64,000 bases of DNA from Leclercia sp. AS011 (GCF_037152535.1 NZ_JBBCMA010000003.1:186001-250000); one strand, 5' to 3'; positions 8,688 to 19,001 are shown, counted from the stretch's first letter. Numbers and translations: made by a program. The notes: a model not told the origin generated them from the sequence alone.

Positions 8688-9685
8688 TAATTCAGTCCCA
8701 TCTTTCTGAGCTGCTCACCAATCTGTTCCGCGCCGTAGACAGTGCGGATGGTCGGGTTCATCGCCTGGCCGTCCATGACCACAATGTGCCCTTTTTTAAC
8801 GGCGTCGAGCTGGCTGACGGCCGGATCGCTCTTCAGGAATTTGATTTTTTCTTCGGCGTTATCCAGCGCCCAGCGGTTGCGGTCGAGACTGGAGACCACG
8901 ATCACGTCCGGGTTGGCGGCGATAATGCTCTCCCAGCCCACGGTCGGCCATTCGGTTTCGGAGGTGATGGCGTTGTGGCCGCCCAGCACGTTGGCGATAA
9001 AGCCGGAGGCGCTGTTTTTCCCGCCGACGTAGGCGTCAGAAGACGGGGAGGAGCTGGAGAACCAGAAGACAAACGACAGGTCTTTGTGGTTTTTGCTGAA
9101 TTCTGCGCGCAGGTCGGCTTCGCGTTTTTTGAAGTCGGCAATCAGCGCCTGACCGCGATCTTCAACGTTAAAGATTCTGGCGAAATCTTCGATCTCTTTA
9201 TAGAGGAAGGTCATGTCCCACAGCTTCTGGCGGCTGCCGTACATGTCGCCAACGTCTTTTTTGGTGGCGCACATGCCCGGTGACATATAGCTGTTGACGC
9301 CCACGGTAGCCAGATCTTCGCGTTTGGCGACTTTGCTTTCTGGCCCCAGCAGCAGCGGCAGCTGCGCCGGAACGAAGTCCGGGTTTTGCGCCAGAATGGA
9401 TTCCAGGGTCGGGATCTCCACGGTCAGCGTTTTGACTTTTTTGTTCTGTTCAGCCAGCTGCGGCAGCACTTTGGTCGGCCAGAAGGCGCTGGCCGCGACC
9501 TTATCTTCAAGGCCTAACAGCAGCAGAATCTCTACGGTGTTTTGTCCCAGCGCCACGACGCGCTCCGGCGCTTTGGTGAAGGTTTCTTTGTATCCGCAAT
9601 TCTCAATCGTCAGAGGATACGTGGTCGCAAAAGCGGAACCGGCTGTTGCGATCAGCAATCCTAATGCGCTGATGACCTTTTTCAT
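8687..9685 (-). CDS. Periplasmic substrate-binding protein of a siderophore-type ABC importer
   Basis: A 332-residue protein with an N-terminal signal peptide ending near A-G-S-A-F-A, then the E-R-V-V-A-L-G-Q-N-T-V-E-I-L-L-L-L-G-L-E-D-K-V segment typical of TroA-like/FecB-like binding proteins. There is no lipobox, so it should be soluble in the periplasm. Two cysteines, in E-N-C-G-Y-K and G-M-C-A-T, could form a disulfide. It is the first gene of the operon and sits behind a near-consensus promoter with a Fur-like box. Ligand is unknown; ferric siderophore, haem or another tetrapyrrole are all possible. No TonB-dependent receptor gene accompanies it. Confidence 0.9.
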   Translation of the reverse strand: MKKVISALGLLIATAGSAFATTYPLTIENCGYKETFTKAPERVVALGQNTVEILLLLGLEDKVAASAFWPTKVLPQLAEQNKKVKTLTVEIPTLESILAQNPDFVPAQLPLLLGPESKVAKREDLATVGVNSYMSPGMCATKKDVGDMYGSRQKLWDMTFLYKEIEDFARIFNVEDRGQALIADFKKREADLRAEFSKNHKDLSFVFWFSSSSPSSDAYVGGKNSASGFIANVLGGHNAITSETEWPTVGWESIIAANPDVIVVSSLDRNRWALDNAEEKIKFLKSDPAVSQLDAVKKGHIVVMDGQAMNPTIRTVYGAEQIGEQLRKMGLN

Positions 9686-9732
9686 GAAACGCTATCCTTC
9701 ATTAATTGAGTGATGACAGCCGGGCGCTGGCT

Positions 9733-9791
9733 GAGAATGAATATCATTTATTTCGGCGGAGTTTTATACAATGATATATTCATGGTGTCAA
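9733..9791 (-). promoter_or_regulatory. Sigma-70 promoter with Fur-like box for the ABC-MFS operon
   Basis: On the minus strand TTGACA (9791-9786), 17 bases, TATAAA (9768-9763): a near-perfect sigma-70 promoter. Downstream of the -10 element, at 9733-9751, GAGAATGAATATCATTTAT matches 13 of 19 positions of the Fur box GATAATGATAATCATTATC, where bound Fur would block initiation. The spacer AATGATATATTCA is a weaker second candidate. The layout predicts strong expression under iron limitation. Confidence 0.7.
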
Positions 9792-9841
9792 TGAACGATA
9801 ATAACGGCATGAAATTATTGGATTTACTTCTAAGTTTAGAG

Positions 9842-9867
9842 GCCGGGCAAGCGCAGCGCCGCCCGGC
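9842..9867. repeat. Single REP-type hairpin downstream of ascB
   Basis: GCCGGGCAAGCGCAGCGCCG followed by CCCGGC is a REP-type imperfect palindrome. It lies just after the ascB stop and just before the promoter of the ABC operon, and may protect the 3' end of the asc mRNA. Confidence 0.75.
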
Positions 9868-9876
9868 GAAGGGGGA

Positions 9877-11319
<1,443 letters not shown>

Positions 11320-12771
11320 TTATGCTTGTGCTGCTTTGGCCTGAACCGGTGCGGTTTGCAGCGCGCGCGCTTTTTCCGCTTCCTCTTCTACCGGGATATC
11401 TTCAAAGCCCAGGATCAGGGTCAGCACGAAAGAGAGCACCACGGCCAGGGCCATCACCCCGAATACCCAGACGATAGACATCGGGTTAGCCGGGTCGAAG
11501 AACTGGACGCTGGTAAACAGGCCCGGTGCCGCCATCGAGTGGCTGGCCAGTCCGGCAATCCCGGCCACCGCGCCGCAGATAAAGCCGCTGATCAGGCTGG
11601 CAATTAACGGGCGTTTCAGGCGAACCGCGACGCCGTACAGCGCCGGTTCGGAGATCCCCGCCATGATGGCTGAGGCCGCCGCCGCCAGCGCCGTCTGGCG
11701 CAGTTCCGGGTTTTTGGTTTTCCATGCTACCGCCAGCGACGAACCGCCGAGTGACAGGTTGGCACCGATCTCTGATGGCATCACCATCCCCTCTTTGCCG
11801 GTTTCGGCAATGGTCTGAATGATGGTCGGCGTAAAGACGCGGTGCATCCCGGTCATCACCAGCAGCGGCCACAGCGCGCCCATGATGGCGACGGAGAGCC
11901 AGCCCAGATAGCCGTGAATAGTGTAAACCAGCGCGGAGATGGCGCTACCGATCCAGATCCCCAGCGGCCCAATCAGGACGATGGCGAGCGGGGCGGCAAT
12001 CAGCACGATCAGCATTGGCTTCAGGAAGTTTTTGGTGACCGCCGGGGTAATGCGATCCACCCAGCGTTCGATGTACGACAGGCACCAGGTCATCACCAGC
12101 GCCGGGATCACCGTGTAGGTGTATTTCACCGCCGTCACTGGAATGAAGGCAAACTCAACTTGCTCGCCCTGCGCGGCTTTCGCCATCAGCTCGATAAAGC
12201 TTGGGTGCACCAGCACGCCTGCAATAGCGATCGCCAGCGACATATTGGTTTTGAACTTCACTGCGGCGGAGGCCGCCACCATCAGCGGCAGGAAGAAGAA
12301 CGCCCCGTCGCCGATCACCGTCAGAATGGTCAGGGTCGGCTCGCCTTTGGTCAGCACGCCGGTCATCTCGAGGATCATCGCCAGCAGTTTGACCATCGAC
12401 CCGCCGATGATCGCCGGGATCAGCGGGGACATAGTGCCGATCAGCGCGTCGAGGATCCCCGCGCCAATGCGTTTCAGGGTGAGCTTTTGCGGCCCCTGAG
12501 GCGCGGCAGGCTGCATATCAGCAGGCAGCAGGCTGACCACCTCGCGGTAGGCCTGGGACACGGTATTGCCGATGATCACCTGGCACTGGTTGTCGTTGCG
12601 CACTACCCCCAGCACGCCGCTGATGTTCTTAAGCGCAGCGCTGTCGATCAGGCTCTCGTCTTTCGCCACAAAGCGCAGACGGGTCATGCAGTGGGTAACG
12701 GCGACGATGTTCTCTTTGCCGCCGAGCGCGCTGACAACGGCATGCGCCAGCGCAGCATAATTTTTGGCCAT
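11320..12771 (-). CDS. ascF: PTS beta-glucoside (arbutin, salicin, cellobiose) transporter EIIBC
   Basis: A 483-residue membrane protein with the EIIB domain first and EIIC after it. The phosphorylated cysteine is C28 in T-H-C-M-T-R-L-R-F; the EIIC domain begins near residue 95 and holds about ten hydrophobic segments and the conserved G-I-S-E-P-A-L-Y-G motif. There is no EIIA domain, so phosphate must come from a separate EIIA such as Crr. I chose ATG 12771, where the family N-terminus begins and AGGA lies 8 bases upstream; the in-frame extension to 12819 has no support. Expression is probably repressed by AscG, whose operator overlaps the promoter. Confidence 0.95.
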   Translation of the reverse strand: MAKNYAALAHAVVSALGGKENIVAVTHCMTRLRFVAKDESLIDSAALKNISGVLGVVRNDNQCQVIIGNTVSQAYREVVSLLPADMQPAAPQGPQKLTLKRIGAGILDALIGTMSPLIPAIIGGSMVKLLAMILEMTGVLTKGEPTLTILTVIGDGAFFFLPLMVAASAAVKFKTNMSLAIAIAGVLVHPSFIELMAKAAQGEQVEFAFIPVTAVKYTYTVIPALVMTWCLSYIERWVDRITPAVTKNFLKPMLIVLIAAPLAIVLIGPLGIWIGSAISALVYTIHGYLGWLSVAIMGALWPLLVMTGMHRVFTPTIIQTIAETGKEGMVMPSEIGANLSLGGSSLAVAWKTKNPELRQTALAAAASAIMAGISEPALYGVAVRLKRPLIASLISGFICGAVAGIAGLASHSMAAPGLFTSVQFFDPANPMSIVWVFGVMALAVVLSFVLTLILGFEDIPVEEEAEKARALQTAPVQAKAAQA

Positions 12772-12835
12772 CGGGTTGTATCCTGTTTTATCAGTAAGGT
12801 ACGTCTTCACCGTCTGCAACGATGAAACTTATATA

Positions 12836-12849
12836 GGAAACCGGTTCCA
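12836..12849. promoter_or_regulatory. AscG operator between ascF and ascG
   Basis: GGAAACCGGTTCCA matches 12 of 14 bases of the AscG/GalR-type palindrome TGAAACCGGTTTCA. On the minus strand a TATATA -10-like hexamer lies directly next to it (12830-12835), so the site fills the -35 to -10 spacer of the ascFB promoter. This predicts direct repression of ascFB by AscG, relieved by beta-glucosides. Confidence 0.7.
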
Positions 12850-13015
12850 CAAAATCATGAAGAGTTTTCTGAGATCAAACAAGATCGCGTTTTGACCATT
12901 TTTTAGATTCGTGATGACGATCACCGAACGCCATCAAAAGCGTGCGATCCGCGCTGCGACAATTTTCACGCGGTGCAGTACACTGCCGCTCATCAGATTC
13001 AGACGGAACAGATTG

Positions 13016-14029
13016 ATGACCACGATGCTGGAAGTGGCGAAGCGGGCAGGGGTCTCGAAGGCGACGGTTTCCCGGGTGCTTTCGGGCAATGGCTACGTGA
13101 GCCAGGAGACAAAAGACCGGGTTTTTCAGGCGATTGAGGAGAGCGGCTACCGCCCCAATTTACTGGCGCGCAACCTGGCGACCAAACGCACGCAGACTCT
13201 CGGGCTGGTGGTGACCAACACCCTCTACCACGGGGTCTACTTCAGCGAGCTGCTGTTCCACGCCGCCAGAATGACCGAGGAGAGAGGGCGACAGCTGATC
13301 CTCGCCGATGGCAAGCACAGCGCCGACGAAGAGCGAAAAGCGATTCAGTATCTGCTCGATATGCGCTGTGATGCGATCATCATCTACCCGCGTTTTCTCA
13401 GCGTCGATGAGATGGACGAGATCATCCAGAAGCACGAGCAGCCGGTGATGGTGCTCAACCGTCGCCTGCGTAAAAACAGCAGCCACTGCGTCTGGTCGGA
13501 TCATAAAGCTTCCAGCCAGGCGGCGGTATCGACCCTTATCGAACAGGGCCATCGGGATATCGCGTTTATTACCGGTTCGCTGGACTCTCCCACCGGGATC
13601 GAGCGTCTTTCCGGCTACAAGGACGCGCTGGCTGCGCACCGCATTCCGCTGCGCGAATCGCTGATTGCCGAGGGCAAATGGACCCCGGCCAGCGGGGCGG
13701 CAGGGGTAGCGACGCTGCTGGCCCGCGGCGAGCCTTTTACCGCGCTGGTGGCGAGCAACGACGACATGGCCATCGGTGCCATTAAGCAGCTTCACGACAG
13801 CGGGATCCCCGCGCCGGGAGCCGTTTCGGTGGTGGGTTTCGATGACATTGCGATGGCCCCGTACGTGGTGCCCGCGCTCTCCAGCGTGCGCGTGCCGGTG
13901 ACCGAGATGGTGAAAGAGACCATCAGCCGCCTGATCTTTATGCTCGACGGCGGGGAGTTTACCTTCCAGCAGACCTTTGCCGGGGAGCTGATCCTGCGTG
14001 ATTCAGTAATCCCCGGTCCGCACCGCTAA
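13016..14029 (+). CDS. ascG: LacI/GalR-family repressor of the asc operon
   Basis: A 337-residue regulator. The N-terminal helix-turn-helix M-L-E-V-A-K-R-A-G-V-S-K-A-T-V-S-R-V-L-S-G is a textbook LacI-family reader head, followed by Y-R-P-N-L-L-A-R-N-L and a periplasmic-binding-protein-like effector domain ending in V-G-F-D-D-I-A. It closely resembles E. coli AscG. I chose ATG 13016 (M-T-T-M-L-E-V), the family start; ATG 13025 is a shorter option. The 35 extra residues of the long frame are not family-like. It is divergent from ascFB and ends directly against the convergent SgrR-like gene. Confidence 0.95.
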   Translation: MTTMLEVAKRAGVSKATVSRVLSGNGYVSQETKDRVFQAIEESGYRPNLLARNLATKRTQTLGLVVTNTLYHGVYFSELLFHAARMTEERGRQLILADGKHSADEERKAIQYLLDMRCDAIIIYPRFLSVDEMDEIIQKHEQPVMVLNRRLRKNSSHCVWSDHKASSQAAVSTLIEQGHRDIAFITGSLDSPTGIERLSGYKDALAAHRIPLRESLIAEGKWTPASGAAGVATLLARGEPFTALVASNDDMAIGAIKQLHDSGIPAPGAVSVVGFDDIAMAPYVVPALSSVRVPVTEMVKETISRLIFMLDGGEFTFQQTFAGELILRDSVIPGPHR

Positions 14030-15682
14030 TTACAGGACGGCGGCCGGGGGCAGCCAGGCGCGGGTAAAATCGAGCCAGCCGCCCGCGGTCAGGACCATAT
14101 CCTGCACGTTTTCCAGAGCGTTGATCCGATAGCGATAGTGGAACAGCGGCGTGCAGCGGCCCTCCGCCAGCAGGCGCTGGAAAAAGGGCGTCAGGTGGGC
14201 GTGAAAATACGCTTCGCTGTCGCTGTTTTGCATCAGCTGCTGTTTTGCCGTTTCCCAGCCCGCCTCGCCCAGCGCCGTAGCCCAGGCCGGTTCATAGATA
14301 AACCACTCCGCCAGCGCAAAGGCGGCCATTCCGGTCGCCAGATGATCCCCCAGCAGCAGATCGGCATCCGCCAGCGTGTCCGTTTCATACCAGCCATCGC
14401 GATCTTTCCATTCGGTGTGCAGCTCACAGCCACGCGGCTGTAGCTGGAGACGCCAGATTTCAGCCAGCTCGCGCAGCTCCGGGGTGTTGTAGCACACCAG
14501 TTTCAGCCGGGGCGGCAGGTCGATATCTGCGGGGGCGGGCAGGGTCGGCACCTGCAGGCCGGGGAGGATTTCGGTGTGGATCTGCAGATCTTCCCGGTGG
14601 CCAAAGCACTGCTGGTTGAGCGTCAGGGCGGTCTGGCGCAGATACGCCGCCAGCGCTGCGGGCAGGTTTGCATTGACCATCAGCCACGCAAAACCCCCGC
14701 TGGTTGAGGTGACCGCTTCCTGCGGGGCGTTGCCTTTGCCTACCGTGATCCATGCCGGTTTATCGGCGACCGTGCCGGTGCGCCAGAACTCAATGGCGTG
14801 CAGCAGCGGATGGGTGGCAAAGTACCAGGGCTGGCGCTCGAGGCGCAGAAAATGCGAGTGGTGCCGGGCAATGGCGAAGGGGCCGGCACCCGTCTCCGGC
14901 TGTCGGGGGTGCGGCAGGCGGCAGACCGGATGGGCAAGACGATGGGCCAGCAGGGCATCCGGGGCATGCAGATAGATTGCCAGGCACCAGGGGGCAACGA
15001 GAGTCACCGCATCGATATGCAGTAACCCGCTGTTGCGCGCCGGATCGGCCAGCAGTTGCTGCACCGCACTCAGAATATCGTCGTCGCTCAGCGGCTGGCC
15101 GTTATGCCAGTGCGCACCGCTGCGCAGGTAAAAATGCCAGCGCAGTCCGTCCTCAGAACAGGCCCAGTGGTGGGCCAGATCCGCCACCGGCTGCGCCTGA
15201 CCCGGTTCATAGCGGGTTAACCCGGCGTGAACCGCGCAGATAATATGCTGCTCGGCGCGCCGACGATGCAGCGCCGGGTGCAGGGAGGTGAGCGGGCGAT
15301 ACCAGGGAATGCGCAGCGTCGGCTGGTGTTTGAGCCATTTGCCGCCAAGAAAGGGGGTGATGATGTGGTGCAGGCTGGCCGGATCGCCGTCCGCCAGCTG
15401 GAGTGCGCTCTGGTAATCCCCCTTATCCAGGCAGGCATGCATTAGCGGGGCGCTAAGTTCGCTGGTGGTCACCAGGCAGTGCAGGGTGGCGCGATGCCCT
15501 CGCCCGGCCTGTGCCTTCCAGCTTAACCAGCCGCTTTCGGTCAGCTGACGTAACAGCGTGCGGGCGTGACGCTCGCTGCACAGGGCCACCTCGGCCACTT
15601 CGGCCAGGGTGGTCAGTTTTGGTGTAGAACCGTAATGGACTGAGAGCCGCTGATACTGGCGGATTTTCTGAAGCTGACGCAT
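14030..15682 (-). CDS. SgrR-family transcriptional regulator (DNA-binding plus solute-binding domain)
   Basis: A 550-residue protein. The first ~110 residues are an SgrR-type winged helix region (M-R-Q-L-Q-K-I-R-Q-Y-Q-R-L start), and residues of about 160-500 resemble an oligopeptide-type solute-binding domain (SBP_bac_5), as in SgrR, which activates sgrS during glucose-phosphate stress. It is a paralogue, not clearly SgrR itself: no sgrS/sgrT-like gene is next to it. The start at ATG 15682 is the first family-like methionine. It lies downstream of, and in the same direction as, the EIICB sugar PTS gene, with an inverted repeat in the 124-base gap, and its stop touches the ascG stop. It may respond to sugar or sugar-phosphate taken up by the neighbouring PTS. 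Confidence 0.8.
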   Translation of the reverse strand: MRQLQKIRQYQRLSVHYGSTPKLTTLAEVAEVALCSERHARTLLRQLTESGWLSWKAQAGRGHRATLHCLVTTSELSAPLMHACLDKGDYQSALQLADGDPASLHHIITPFLGGKWLKHQPTLRIPWYRPLTSLHPALHRRRAEQHIICAVHAGLTRYEPGQAQPVADLAHHWACSEDGLRWHFYLRSGAHWHNGQPLSDDDILSAVQQLLADPARNSGLLHIDAVTLVAPWCLAIYLHAPDALLAHRLAHPVCRLPHPRQPETGAGPFAIARHHSHFLRLERQPWYFATHPLLHAIEFWRTGTVADKPAWITVGKGNAPQEAVTSTSGGFAWLMVNANLPAALAAYLRQTALTLNQQCFGHREDLQIHTEILPGLQVPTLPAPADIDLPPRLKLVCYNTPELRELAEIWRLQLQPRGCELHTEWKDRDGWYETDTLADADLLLGDHLATGMAAFALAEWFIYEPAWATALGEAGWETAKQQLMQNSDSEAYFHAHLTPFFQRLLAEGRCTPLFHYRYRINALENVQDMVLTAGGWLDFTRAWLPPAAVL

Positions 15683-15772
15683 GGAAGTTTCCGGGAAAAA
15701 ACGCAATGGTCAGAGTGTAGGTGGTTTTGCGGAAGAAATAAGGGAGTGTTGTAGCAACTGTTCCGGTTTTAT

Positions 15773-15800
15773 GCCCTCTCTCTGGTGACAGAGAGAGGGC
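15773..15800. terminator. Inverted repeat between the PTS gene and the SgrR-like gene
   Basis: An 11-bp stem GCCCTCTCTCT / AGAGAGAGGGC with a 6-base loop lies just after the PTS stop codon. On the minus strand it is not followed by a run of T, so it is a weak terminator or an mRNA-stabilising hairpin. Confidence 0.45.
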
Positions 15801-15806
15801 GCGGTT

Positions 15807-17297
15807 TTATGCCTCGAGTCGCGCTCTGATTTTTAACGCGATGCTCTCAGCCTGTGGCCCCAGGATCACCTGCGCATTCTGCGTCCCCATCTTCAGAATA
15901 CCTTTGGCACCAAGCGCTTTCAGCGCCGGTTCGTCAAGGACGCTGTTATCGGCCAGGGTCAGACGCAGGCGGGTGATGCAGGCGTCAACCAGCTTCAGGT
16001 TCTGCTCCCCGCCCAGCGCAGCGATGTATTGAGTGATGGCTTCGCTCTGATCGTCAGATTCGCCCGCTACGCTCTCATCATCTTCACGACCCGGCGTTTT
16101 CAGCTTGAAGAAGCGGATCGCAAAACTGAAGACCACAAAATAGATCGCAAAGAACAGGACAATCAGCGGGATCAGGATCCAGGGTTTGGTCGCTAATCCC
16201 CAGTTCAGCACGAAGTCGATCAGACCCGCCGAGAAACCAAAACCGTGCAATACCCCGAGGCTGTTGGCGATCACCATGCTCACGCCAGCCAGCACCGCAT
16301 GCAGGGCATAGAGGGCAGGGGCAAGGAACAGGAAGGAGAACTCAATGGGTTCGGTGATCCCGGTCAGGAACGCGGTCAGAGCAACGGAAAGCAGCATCCC
16401 ACCGACCGCCGAACGGCGCGCTTTCGGGGCCGCGAAGTACATAGCCAGCGCCGCACCGGGCAGCCCGCCCATAAAGATTGGGTACGCCCAGGCCATATAG
16501 ACACCCGCATGCGGATCGCCCGCAAAGAAGCGGTTGAGATCGCCGCGGGTCAGATCGGTGGCAATCTGGGTGATGCTGGAGCCGTCAATACCCGGCACCG
16601 CGCCGCCGATCGCCAGGCCCTTCACCACATCCGGCGCAAGACAGATATTGTGAATACTGCTGGCCGCATCGTAGGTCACTTTCAGGCAGTCGCCGAGGCT
16701 GAACCAGAATACCGAGTGCAGAATATAGTGCAGGCCGAAGGGGATCAGCGCGCGGTTGAGGACGCCGTAAATAAACCAGCCCGGCTCACCGCTGCGGGAC
16801 ACCAGCAGGCTGAAGGTATCGATACCGTGCTGCACGGAAGGCCAGATATAGCCGCATACCCACGCCAGCAGCAGGCAGATCAGCCCGGTCATGATCGGCA
16901 CCAGCCGCTTACCGGCGAAGAAGGCGAGAAAATCTGGCAGTCTGGTACTGGAGAAGCGGTTGTAACAGTGACCCGCGACCACGCCCGCGATGATCCCCGC
17001 GAAGAAGGACATGTTAATGGAGGCGTTAATCACTGCCGTGGCTTTGGTCAGCACCAAAAAACCGACAGCGCCTGCCAGGGCGGCGGCCCCGGCGTTATCT
17101 TTGGCCAGGCCAATGGCGATGCCGAGCGCAAAGAGCAGGGGCAGGCTGTCAAAAATGCCGCCGCCAGCACTGGCGATAAAGGGAATATTAAAGACGTCGG
17201 GCTGGCCCAGACGTAATAAAATCGCGGCGACCGGGAGGGTCGCGATAGGCAACATCAGCGCCTTGCCCAGGCGTTGCAAATAGCTAAATGCGTTCAT
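15807..17297 (-). CDS. PTS transporter EIICB, N-acetylglucosamine/glucose type
   Basis: A 496-residue protein: an EIIC membrane domain in residues 1-390 with about ten hydrophobic segments and the G-I-T-E-P-I-E-F-S-F motif, then an EIIB domain with the phosphorylated cysteine at about residue 440 in V-D-A-C-I-T-R-L-R-L. Domain order EIIC-EIIB and sequence resemble NagE without its EIIA part, or MalX/PtsG-like proteins. Phosphate would come from Crr. The I-D-G-S-S-I-T segment and A-L-I-P-F-G-L-H-Y are typical of the GlcNAc branch. ATG 17297 has GGAC about 10 bases upstream; TTG 17312 is the only longer option. Substrate is not certain. Confidence 0.85.
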   Translation of the reverse strand: MNAFSYLQRLGKALMLPIATLPVAAILLRLGQPDVFNIPFIASAGGGIFDSLPLLFALGIAIGLAKDNAGAAALAGAVGFLVLTKATAVINASINMSFFAGIIAGVVAGHCYNRFSSTRLPDFLAFFAGKRLVPIMTGLICLLLAWVCGYIWPSVQHGIDTFSLLVSRSGEPGWFIYGVLNRALIPFGLHYILHSVFWFSLGDCLKVTYDAASSIHNICLAPDVVKGLAIGGAVPGIDGSSITQIATDLTRGDLNRFFAGDPHAGVYMAWAYPIFMGGLPGAALAMYFAAPKARRSAVGGMLLSVALTAFLTGITEPIEFSFLFLAPALYALHAVLAGVSMVIANSLGVLHGFGFSAGLIDFVLNWGLATKPWILIPLIVLFFAIYFVVFSFAIRFFKLKTPGREDDESVAGESDDQSEAITQYIAALGGEQNLKLVDACITRLRLTLADNSVLDEPALKALGAKGILKMGTQNAQVILGPQAESIALKIRARLEA

Positions 17298-17480
17298 AAT
17301 ATCAATGTCCAAATAAGGGGCTTAATTCACGGCGAAAAATAACACCTTTTCACCAGGGTTAAAACGGTGGGGAGTAAAAGTGTGATGTGGTTTGAATTAA
17401 TATTTCGCTGATACCTTTCGTTTATTTATATTTAAATAAACAAGGATGTGTTTGATGAATACTTCCGCTTTTGAGCAATA

Positions 17481-17507
17481 AAAAAACGGCAGTTGAGCCG
17501 TTTTTTT
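17481..17507 (-). terminator. Terminator after the 52-codon gene, usable from both sides
   Basis: Stem AACGGC / GCCGTT at 17485-17490 and 17497-17502 with loop AGTTGA, flanked by A-run and T-run of seven. It begins two bases past the stop of the small gene on the minus strand and separates it from the PTS gene promoter region. Confidence 0.85.
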
Positions 17508-17508
17508 A

Positions 17509-17667
17509 TTACTGCTTTTTGTCGCTGACGGGCATCATCAGCTCCTGAAGGCGCTGGATGCGCGCCTCCGGGCTGAGGTAAAGCCAGCGAAATAATATGC
17601 GTTCGACAGGCTGTACTTTTTTAAAGTAGTCAGCAAGGGCGTTAATTTCTTTTCTGAAGGTCGCCAT
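17509..17667 (-). CDS. Small basic protein of unknown function, 52 residues
   Basis: An ATG-to-TAA frame of 52 codons with a good GGAGA ribosome site 6-7 bases upstream and a strong terminator right after the stop, which argues for a real gene. The product starts M-A-T-F-R-K-E-I-N-A-L-A-D-Y-F, contains F-K-K-V-Q-P-V-E-R-I-L-F-R-W-L-Y-L-S near the centre and ends M-M-P-V-S-D-K-K-Q. It looks like two amphipathic helices; there is no signal peptide, cysteine or clear membrane segment. I do not recognise the family. It stands alone between the PTS gene and norW, with terminators on both sides. Confidence 0.65.
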   Translation of the reverse strand: MATFRKEINALADYFKKVQPVERILFRWLYLSPEARIQRLQELMMPVSDKKQ

Positions 17668-17790
17668 GTTTATCTCCGGCTAATGAATACCCTCACAGAT
17701 TAAAAAGAAATCACGGAATAAAACAGGGCGATGTTTTCAGGCTGTTCCGCATTTTATTATCTCTCTTTTTTGTTGCTTAATTAACGATAT

Positions 17791-17815
17791 AAAAAAGCCC
17801 CGGGGCACCGGGGCT
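17791..17815 (-). terminator. Rho-independent terminator of norVW
   Basis: An 8-bp GC stem AGCCCCGG / CCGGGGCT with a 4-base loop, followed on the minus strand by a run of six T. It lies about 50 bases past the norW stop and ends the norVW transcript. Confidence 0.9.
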
Positions 17816-17867
17816 GCGAAAGGCAAAATCGGACAAGCTTACAACGAGTAGAGCAAGAGTTTGAGGG

Positions 17868-19001
17868 TTAAACGGGTAATGCTTTCAGCAGGGCAAAGGC
17901 CTCCTTCATGCGATCTTCACTGACCACGAAGGCGCGCAAATTGCCTTCGCTGTCGGCCCCTTTCGCCACCATCCCCTGAGGTTCGATGGCGATCTGCCAG
18001 GTCAGGTCCTGGCGCTGGGTTTCGCCCGCCAGATGTAGCGGCAGTTCCGGCGTTTTGACCTTCACCAGCATCGCAGGCAGTTTCAACGGCGTGTTGGCAC
18101 CGAGCAGGTTCTTCGCCAGATACATGGCGCTGAGCTGGATCGGCTGCAGGAAGGGCAGCACCTGACCGTTGATTTCAGCGCAGTCCCCCAGAGCATAGAT
18201 ATCCGGCTGGGTGGTTTGCAGATAGCTGTCGACCTTTACGCCGCGGTGGGTTTCTGCCCCGGCACGCTGGGCGAGGGCCGTTTCCGGACGCAGGCCAGTG
18301 GCGGCAATGACCACATCCACCTCGATACAGCGGTCTCTGTCCAGCAGGGCGCAGATCCCGGTATCGGTTTTGGTCAGGCTTTGCAGCTGGGATTTCAGCT
18401 GCAGATGTACGCCCATATCGGTCAGCCGATGTTGTAAGCGACTGCTTACTTCGGCTGGCATCAGCGCCGACAGTATGCTGGCGGAGTGATCAACCAGAGT
18501 GACCGCTTTCCCGGCCCGGCAAAAATCCATCGCCAGTTCGCTGCCGATAAGCCCCGCGCCGACAATCATCACCCTTTTGGCGTCACGCAGCGTGGTTTCG
18601 CAGGCCCGGTACTCCATCTGGCTGTTGAGGGTCAGCATCAGCTCGCGCCCCGGGACTGGCGGCACAAAGGCCGAGGCCCCGGTGGCCAGCACCAGTTTGT
18701 CATACGACCACTGCTGGTCTTTTCCTTTCACCACGTGCGCAGCGGCATCGATATCGGTGACCCAGCTGTAAGGGAACAGGCGCAGGTTAAACTGTTCGGC
18801 AAACTCCCCCGCCGTCTGGCGGGTGAGGTCGTCGGCGTGCTGACTCTGGCTGATAACGTGGCTTAAGTCCGGCTTGTTGTACTCATCCATGCTGTCGGCG
18901 GCAATCAGCGTCAGCGGGACGTTCGCATCCTGTTTACGGATATTTTTCACCAGCTGGCGGGCGGCGAAGCCCGAGCCGATAATCACGATACCCTGGCTCA
19001 T
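17868..19001 (-). CDS. norW: NADH:flavorubredoxin reductase
   Basis: A 377-residue FAD protein that passes electrons from NADH to the rubredoxin domain of NorV during anaerobic nitric oxide reduction. It has the FAD-binding I-I-G-S-G-F-A-A-R near residue 7, the NAD-binding [12 protein letters not shown] near residue 145, and the late FAD motif [10 protein letters not shown]. Length and sequence match E. coli NorW. Its ATG overlaps the norV stop by 4 bases, so the two are cotranslated. In E. coli hypF follows on this side; here it is missing. Confidence 0.96.
   Translation of the reverse strand: MSQGIVIIGSGFAARQLVKNIRKQDANVPLTLIAADSMDEYNKPDLSHVISQSQHADDLTRQTAGEFAEQFNLRLFPYSWVTDIDAAAHVVKGKDQQWSYDKLVLATGASAFVPPVPGRELMLTLNSQMEYRACETTLRDAKRVMIVGAGLIGSELAMDFCRAGKAVTLVDHSASILSALMPAEVSSRLQHRLTDMGVHLQLKSQLQSLTKTDTGICALLDRDRCIEVDVVIAATGLRPETALAQRAGAETHRGVKVDSYLQTTQPDIYALGDCAEINGQVLPFLQPIQLSAMYLAKNLLGANTPLKLPAMLVKVKTPELPLHLAGETQRQDLTWQIAIEPQGMVAKGADSEGNLRAFVVSEDRMKEAFALLKALPV

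Noticed and set aside
12911..13015. N-terminal extension of AscG
   Set aside because: Basic, low-conservation residues without family support; the conserved protein starts at 13016.
17298..17480. Promoter and CRP site for the PTS gene
   Set aside because: The AT-rich leader has several weak matches but no element pair I could defend.
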